From the NCBI GenBank assembly GCA_902761685.1, contig CACWLI010000006.1, forward strand, positions 33,244-97,243: a stretch of 64,000 nucleotides of DNA, in the 5' to 3' direction. The DNA is from an uncultured Erysipelotrichaceae bacterium (GTDB lineage: Bacteria > Bacillota_I > Bacilli_A > RF39 > UBA660). Of the stretch, positions 60,095-64,000 are shown piece by piece (the first letter of the stretch is position 1; each line of letters begins with the position of its first letter). Made by a program: the position numbers and the translations under genes. Below the pieces are notes generated by a model. The model saw only the letters and a list, made by a program, of their open reading frames with translations, searched no databases and was not told the DNA's origin.

Positions 60095-62813
60095 AAGCAC
60101 TTTCACTTTCTAATTCATAATCTTCTTCGTTTTCACCTTTAATCATTTTATTAGCTATAAATGCTGCTCCTCCAGTTGCAAGGCCTACTCCAGAAGTAAT
60201 AGCTGCTGAGGCTGCAACTGAATTATTCATAGAACCAAAGGCATTTGATGCTATCTTTTTACTAATAGGCTCAAGATTACTTAATACAGGAGATGCTAAA
60301 TCATTATCTTCTATTTCAATAATTTCAGGCTGTACAACAAAGCCTTCTATATTAGATAAAGTATTATCTGATATTATTTCATTGCCAAGAACTCCATCAA
60401 CTTTTGAATTTTCACCTAAACTAATATCTTGTATTGCAGTAGATGTTGGTAAAACAGTTTCACTTATTGGTGTTTGACTTGGAGTAGTAGACAATTCAAC
60501 CACTTCCACTGCTGGAGTTGTCTCAATTACATCGTCTATTTTTTCATAAGGTGGATCTGGTTTAATAGTTTGTTGTTCATTTTGAGGAATAGGAGGTGTA
60601 CTTACAACAGTATCAGCTGGTGGTTTTGTTGCAGGAGGCGTTGTTGTTTGACTTCCAGGAGGATTTCCTGTTTGACTTCCAGGTGGATTTGCAGTTTGAT
60701 TCCCTGGTGGTGTTCCTGTTTGAGTATTAGCAGTTTGTTCTCTTTTACTCTCCTCTTCATTTAATAAAGCTGTATAGTATGAATTAAAGTTTGTTCTATA
60801 TGAATCTGCATCTATATTCATTGCACTAAAGTCAAGAACAAAATTAGCTTCAAATGGTTTATTATCTCTAATTGCCTGTGCAGCACTTGAATATGTATTA
60901 TTTATTTGAATAATTGCTGCATCAATTAATTCTTGTGCTTTATTACATGCTTCAACATAATTATCAATTCTTGTTTTAATTTTTAATAATTCTGTATATA
61001 AATCTTCATTTTCTTGCAAATATTGTTCTTTTGCAGCTATATCTTCATCACTAGGTTCTTTATGAGATCCTATTACTATTGGATTACCATCTTTATCTTG
61101 TCCATAGTCATCTACATCACGTTGCTCACTTTTCATCTTGGCAACAATTTGTTTTAATTCATATATATTTCTTTTTATTCCACTTAAAGTTATTTGCAAT
61201 TCTTCTAAATGAGTATCATCAACACTCTCAGCATCTATTGCAAAGTATTTACCAGTAATATTTTGATTTATATCAGAATATCCATCTGTTATTGCTTCTC
61301 TTACCATCTCCATAGCAATTTTCATTGTATCAAGTAAGAAATCAGATGCTTCTTGTCTAATACCCATCAAGTCTCCATATGTTTCCATATTATTTAATAC
61401 TGAATTCCATATGTCACCTGATAACATTTTTCCTTCACCAATACTTGAAGTGAAATTAGTTATATATCCTTTTAAAGCACTAGCATTTTCTGAATCAGCT
61501 GTTAATGTAGTTACAACTGATCTCATAGCATTATTAATATCTGTTATACTAGTAGCTCCAATTTTACCTTGATGGAATCTATCAGTAATAGAATTATATG
61601 AACTATAATCTAGTAAACTATCTATACCTTTTGATAATGTTTCATTTAATGCAAAAACACCTCTATCTAATCCTTCTGAACCATTAAGTGATGCTTCTGC
61701 CATTTGACTTGCTTGTTGATCTAATTCGTAAAATGCTTTTGCAATTGAATGTACTGCTACGGCTTCATCTCCAAGTGAACTAAGTACTCCATTTGTAATA
61801 CCACAATAGTAATTATTAGCTCCATAAAAGCTGCCAACTATTCCTGTAGTTTGAGTATCACTATTAATCTCATATGTTGCTATATTTCTAAGTAAACCAT
61901 TCATACTGTTATAAACATAATTATAACTAGATGAAACTGTTCCATCACTTACTACTGACCAATCAGCATTTTCCCAAGAACCAGTCTCTTGATTATAACT
62001 TAATAAATCTGAATATACTTCAGTATCTAATTGTCCACCAGATAACAAATCGACTAATCCTTCTGCAATTGCTTCTTCTAGTATTCCTCTATGAGTGGTA
62101 ACATCACTTCTAAGCATTAAACTATTAAATCCTGAATTGGCTAATGATGTTGCTTCAGTAACTCTATCTTGTGGATTCCATGCACCACTAACATATGGAA
62201 TTATATTTATTATTGGTACATTACCTTCTGTAATAGCAGTAATTGAATCAGATAATTGTGGAGTATTCTTTGCTACATCTTGATTATAATTAGTTAAATA
62301 TGAATCAATATTAACTCCTCTAAATGATATATTAGGATAATCATTAACTGCATTACCTAAAGCAATCATTCCAGCTCTTCCACCATTACTAAATGTAGCT
62401 ACTCCTCCATTTGTAATAGTTAGATTCTGTCCTGTTGCACTTCCAAGAGCACTACTAAATGAATAACTATCACTATCATTGTTTGCAAAAACTATAATAA
62501 CATCATCAGGTCCATTACCACTTTGTATATCACTTACTATAGTAGAGTATGCATTAATACCAGTAGAACCTGCTCCTGGCTCTAAGCAAATAACTGATGT
62601 TACTTTACTTAAATCGGCAGGTAAATAAATAGCACCACTATTACGACCATTTACACAATAAACAGCATTACCATTTGAAGTCTCTATTGTTTGATAAGAA
62701 TGAGTAGTATTAGCGCTAGAACCTGTTGTTTCTGTTTGAATAGAATCAAATGATTCAATAAATGCTATTTGTTCTGCACTACAACCTGATTGTGATAAAT
62801 CATTATTTGCCAT
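60093..62813 (-). CDS. Giant hydrolase-like/LXG-like protein with Pro-rich linker and glycine-zipper anchor
   Basis: 906 residues, no signal peptide. About 1-270 is an alpha/beta-hydrolase-like domain: SVICLEPGAGSTG (oxyanion-like), TFSNGGRAGMIAL at the nucleophile elbow where Ser is replaced by Gly, and a His in TTHRGILEEA. About 285-690 is helical (LXG-like), including RNIYELKQIVAKMKSEQRDV and a block near-identical to the 62887 gene (VIGSHKEPSDEDI; IKTRIDNYVEACNKAQELI). A PPGxQT-repeat linker, the motif EIIEIEDNDLASP, a Gly/Ala-rich segment (AAITSGVGLATGGAAFIANK) and an acidic tail follow. Possibly exported by a type VII-like route and retained in the membrane (inference). AAGGATG precedes the ATG. 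Confidence 0.78.
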   Translation of the reverse strand: MANNDLSQSGCSAEQIAFIESFDSIQTETTGSSANTTHSYQTIETSNGNAVYCVNGRNSGAIYLPADLSKVTSVICLEPGAGSTGINAYSTIVSDIQSGNGPDDVIIVFANNDSDSYSFSSALGSATGQNLTITNGGVATFSNGGRAGMIALGNAVNDYPNISFRGVNIDSYLTNYNQDVAKNTPQLSDSITAITEGNVPIINIIPYVSGAWNPQDRVTEATSLANSGFNSLMLRSDVTTHRGILEEAIAEGLVDLLSGGQLDTEVYSDLLSYNQETGSWENADWSVVSDGTVSSSYNYVYNSMNGLLRNIATYEINSDTQTTGIVGSFYGANNYYCGITNGVLSSLGDEAVAVHSIAKAFYELDQQASQMAEASLNGSEGLDRGVFALNETLSKGIDSLLDYSSYNSITDRFHQGKIGATSITDINNAMRSVVTTLTADSENASALKGYITNFTSSIGEGKMLSGDIWNSVLNNMETYGDLMGIRQEASDFLLDTMKIAMEMVREAITDGYSDINQNITGKYFAIDAESVDDTHLEELQITLSGIKRNIYELKQIVAKMKSEQRDVDDYGQDKDGNPIVIGSHKEPSDEDIAAKEQYLQENEDLYTELLKIKTRIDNYVEACNKAQELIDAAIIQINNTYSSAAQAIRDNKPFEANFVLDFSAMNIDADSYRTNFNSYYTALLNEEESKREQTANTQTGTPPGNQTANPPGSQTGNPPGSQTTTPPATKPPADTVVSTPPIPQNEQQTIKPDPPYEKIDDVIETTPAVEVVELSTTPSQTPISETVLPTSTAIQDISLGENSKVDGVLGNEIISDNTLSNIEGFVVQPEIIEIEDNDLASPVLSNLEPISKKIASNAFGSMNNSVAASAAITSGVGLATGGAAFIANKMIKGENEEDYELESESA

Positions 62814-62861
62814 ATCTCAACATCCTTTATTTTAACTAAATAAATTTTATCACAAAAACAA

Positions 62862-62889
62862 AAAAAAAGAAACATAAGTTTCTTTTTTA
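62862..62889 (-). terminator. Rho-independent terminator
   Basis: AAAAAGAAAC / GTTTCTTTTT stem with a short loop and long T run on the minus strand, ending the edge gene. Confidence 0.8.
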
Positions 62890-64000
62890 TAATTCTTCAT
62901 CACTAGAAGCATAATCATCTTCATATTCATACTTGAATCCATCTTCAAGTTCTTTATTTTTAATCATTTTATTAGCTGCATATGCTGCTGCTCCTGTTGC
63001 TAAACCTAATCCAGCTGCTACACCAATTGTCTTAGCAATAGAACCATTATTATTAGATTTTACTTTATCTACAACTGGAGGATTATCAATTGGTTTAATA
63101 TCTACTGGAGGTAAGTCTGGTTCAACTTCTAAATCGTTATCAAGAATTTCAACAATAGCTGGTTGATCAAAATTTTCTATATATTCTGGACCAACTAATT
63201 CATCTTCAACAACTGTATCTGACTTACTTGGTATTGTTGGATCTCCTCTTCTAGCAGGACCAGATGGTGTAGTAGTCATTGGTTGAACTGAAGGTTCATC
63301 TGGTTTCTTTTCAGGTGGTAACTCTGATTCTTCTTCATTTCTTGGATCTACAACATCATCGTCTTTATCGTCATCATCATCTGGTTTTTTATCGTCATCG
63401 TCATCAGGCTTTTCATCAGGTTTATCATCAGGCTTTTGAGTTGATGGACCAGGACTTCCAGGTCCGCTAGTTGCTGGACCATTATTTCCAGGTCCATTAC
63501 TTCCAGGACCATTTGTTCCTGGATTTTCATCAGTTTTTTGTTCTTCCTCTGCTGCGGCTGCAGCTGCTGCTTCTTCTTGTTGCTTCCACTCATTATATCT
63601 TGTATCAAAACTATCTCTATAAGCATTAAATTCACTTTCAGTCATTCCAAATGCACTAAAATCTAATGTAAAGTCTGTTGAGAAACTTTGATTATTCTTT
63701 ATTGCATTTCCTGCTGTTTCATATTTTCCTTTTATTTCCTCTAACGCTTCATTTATCATGTTTTGTGCTTTATTACATGCATCAACATAATTATCTATTC
63801 TTGTTTTTATTTTCTCAAGTTCATCATATAATTTTTGATTTTCATCTACTTTATCTTGAACAGCTTGTATCTCTGCATCACTTGGTTCTTTATGAGATCC
63901 GATTACTACTGGTTTACCTTCTTCATCTTCTCCATAATCATCTACATCATGTTGACTAGATTTCATACTATCAACTTTTCTTTGTAATTCCTGTATTGTT
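62887..64000 (-). CDS. C-terminal part of a second LXG-like, linker, glycine-zipper anchor protein (5' end outside the window)
   Basis: The frame stays open to the window edge: upstream of the internal Met at 63966 it continues in frame as TIQELQRKVDS, aligning with the 60093 paralogue, so the ATG there is not the start. Visible: VIGSHKEPSDAEI, IKTRIDNYVDACNKAQNMI, FTLDFSAFGMTES, an Ala run, GPGxxGPG repeats, a KPDDD/K-rich acidic stretch, the motif AIVEILDNDLEVEP, and AAGLGLATGAAAYAANKMIK with an acidic tail. The hydrolase-like domain, if any, is beyond the edge. Tandem with the 60093 gene. Confidence 0.78.
   Translation of the reverse strand, partial: TIQELQRKVDSMKSSQHDVDDYGEDEEGKPVVIGSHKEPSDAEIQAVQDKVDENQKLYDELEKIKTRIDNYVDACNKAQNMINEALEEIKGKYETAGNAIKNNQSFSTDFTLDFSAFGMTESEFNAYRDSFDTRYNEWKQQEEAAAAAAAEEEQKTDENPGTNGPGSNGPGNNGPATSGPGSPGPSTQKPDDKPDEKPDDDDDKKPDDDDDKDDDVVDPRNEEESELPPEKKPDEPSVQPMTTTPSGPARRGDPTIPSKSDTVVEDELVGPEYIENFDQPAIVEILDNDLEVEPDLPPVDIKPIDNPPVVDKVKSNNNGSIAKTIGVAAGLGLATGAAAYAANKMIKNKELEDGFKYEYEDDYASSDEEL

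Noticed and set aside
60620..60730. Repeated block of about 27 bases
   Set aside because: It encodes the PPGxQT linker repeats of the 60093 protein and is fully explained as coding sequence.
63430..63540. Short repeated units that could look like a CRISPR or tandem repeat array
   Set aside because: The repeats are in frame and encode GPG-x-x repeats of the linker in the 62887 protein; there are no constant-length spacers.
63960..63966. Start codon of the last gene at 63966
   Set aside because: The frame remains open upstream to the window edge and aligns with the paralogue, so this Met is internal.

Overview
The window is visibly AT-rich, densely coded and almost entirely on the minus strand. 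It looks like a chromosomal segment of a low-GC, walled Gram-positive bacterium of the class Bacilli, probably one of the uncultured, Mollicutes-adjacent gut lineages (RF39 or Erysipelotrichia-like). Evidence: a Gram-positive PolC with an embedded exonuclease domain, WalJ, three T-box leaders, the ylbD-ylbE pair, DUF1292 proteins, a tmRNA tag ending in AFA, and cell-wall genes (alr, murG, divIB). TGA is used as a stop (for example at 3977) and TGG for Trp, so the Mycoplasma genetic code does not apply. The taxonomic placement is an inference.

Layout. 1-2.7 kb: edge of an unknown gene and polA. 2.7-7.8 kb: two small hypotheticals, then an envelope operon alr / ATP-grasp / MOP-family flippase. 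7.8-11.1 kb: a tightly overlapping operon of two DUF1292 + membrane-anchored HExxH protein pairs, preceded by promoter-distal paralogues of a Cys-His hypothetical family. 11.1-15.1 kb: two tandem BspA-like surface proteins that share their N-terminal halves. 15.1-21.7 kb: another HExxH protein, walJ and polC. 21.8-24.4 kb (plus strand) and 30.4-31.7 kb: three paralogues with a two-helix membrane module fused to an alpha/beta hydrolase. 24.4-26.7 kb: T-box operon ending in lysS. 26.7-30.3 kb: hypothetical ART-like gene, a glucosaminidase-type lysin, an LXG-like C39 peptidase and its coupled membrane-anchored partner. 31.7-38.8 kb: gpmI, a large HEIEH protein, a cohesin/cadherin-like surface protein, and thrS with its T-box. 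38.8-42.4 kb: tRNA-binding OB protein and an adenosine-deaminase/SLOG fusion. 42.4-43.7 kb: two tRNAs and tmRNA. 43.7-45.4 kb (plus): CDP-alcohol transferase, thioredoxin-like and EIIB-like genes. 45.4-50 kb: micro-ORF, degenerate phosphoesterase, CPBP protease, tyrS/dut with T-box, efp, rpmG. 50.1-52.4 kb (plus): SDR, methionine gamma-lyase family protein, small protein. 52.3-60 kb: nfo, pilin, ylbE/ylbD, divIB/murG, a plsC/acyl-CoA-ligase/plsC lipid operon, and an intact phosphoesterase. 60-64 kb: two giant hydrolase/LXG/linker/anchor proteins, the last cut by the window edge.

How the genes fit together. Housekeeping replication (polA, polC), translation (lysS, thrS, tyrS, efp, rpmG, tRNAs, tmRNA), wall and lipid synthesis genes are interleaved with a large surface or secretome component. 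The most interesting candidate for an undescribed system is the set of leaderless (no signal peptide) proteins at 28.0-30.3 kb and 60.1-64.0 kb. Three of them share a C-terminal glycine-zipper membrane segment with a basic then acidic tail, preceded by a short EIxDNxL-type motif and a low-complexity linker. They carry LXG/WXG-like helical regions and one hydrolase-like domain, and lie beside an LXG-like C39 peptidase, a lysin and a two-helix-module hydrolase. No secretion ATPase is in the window, so the export route is unknown.
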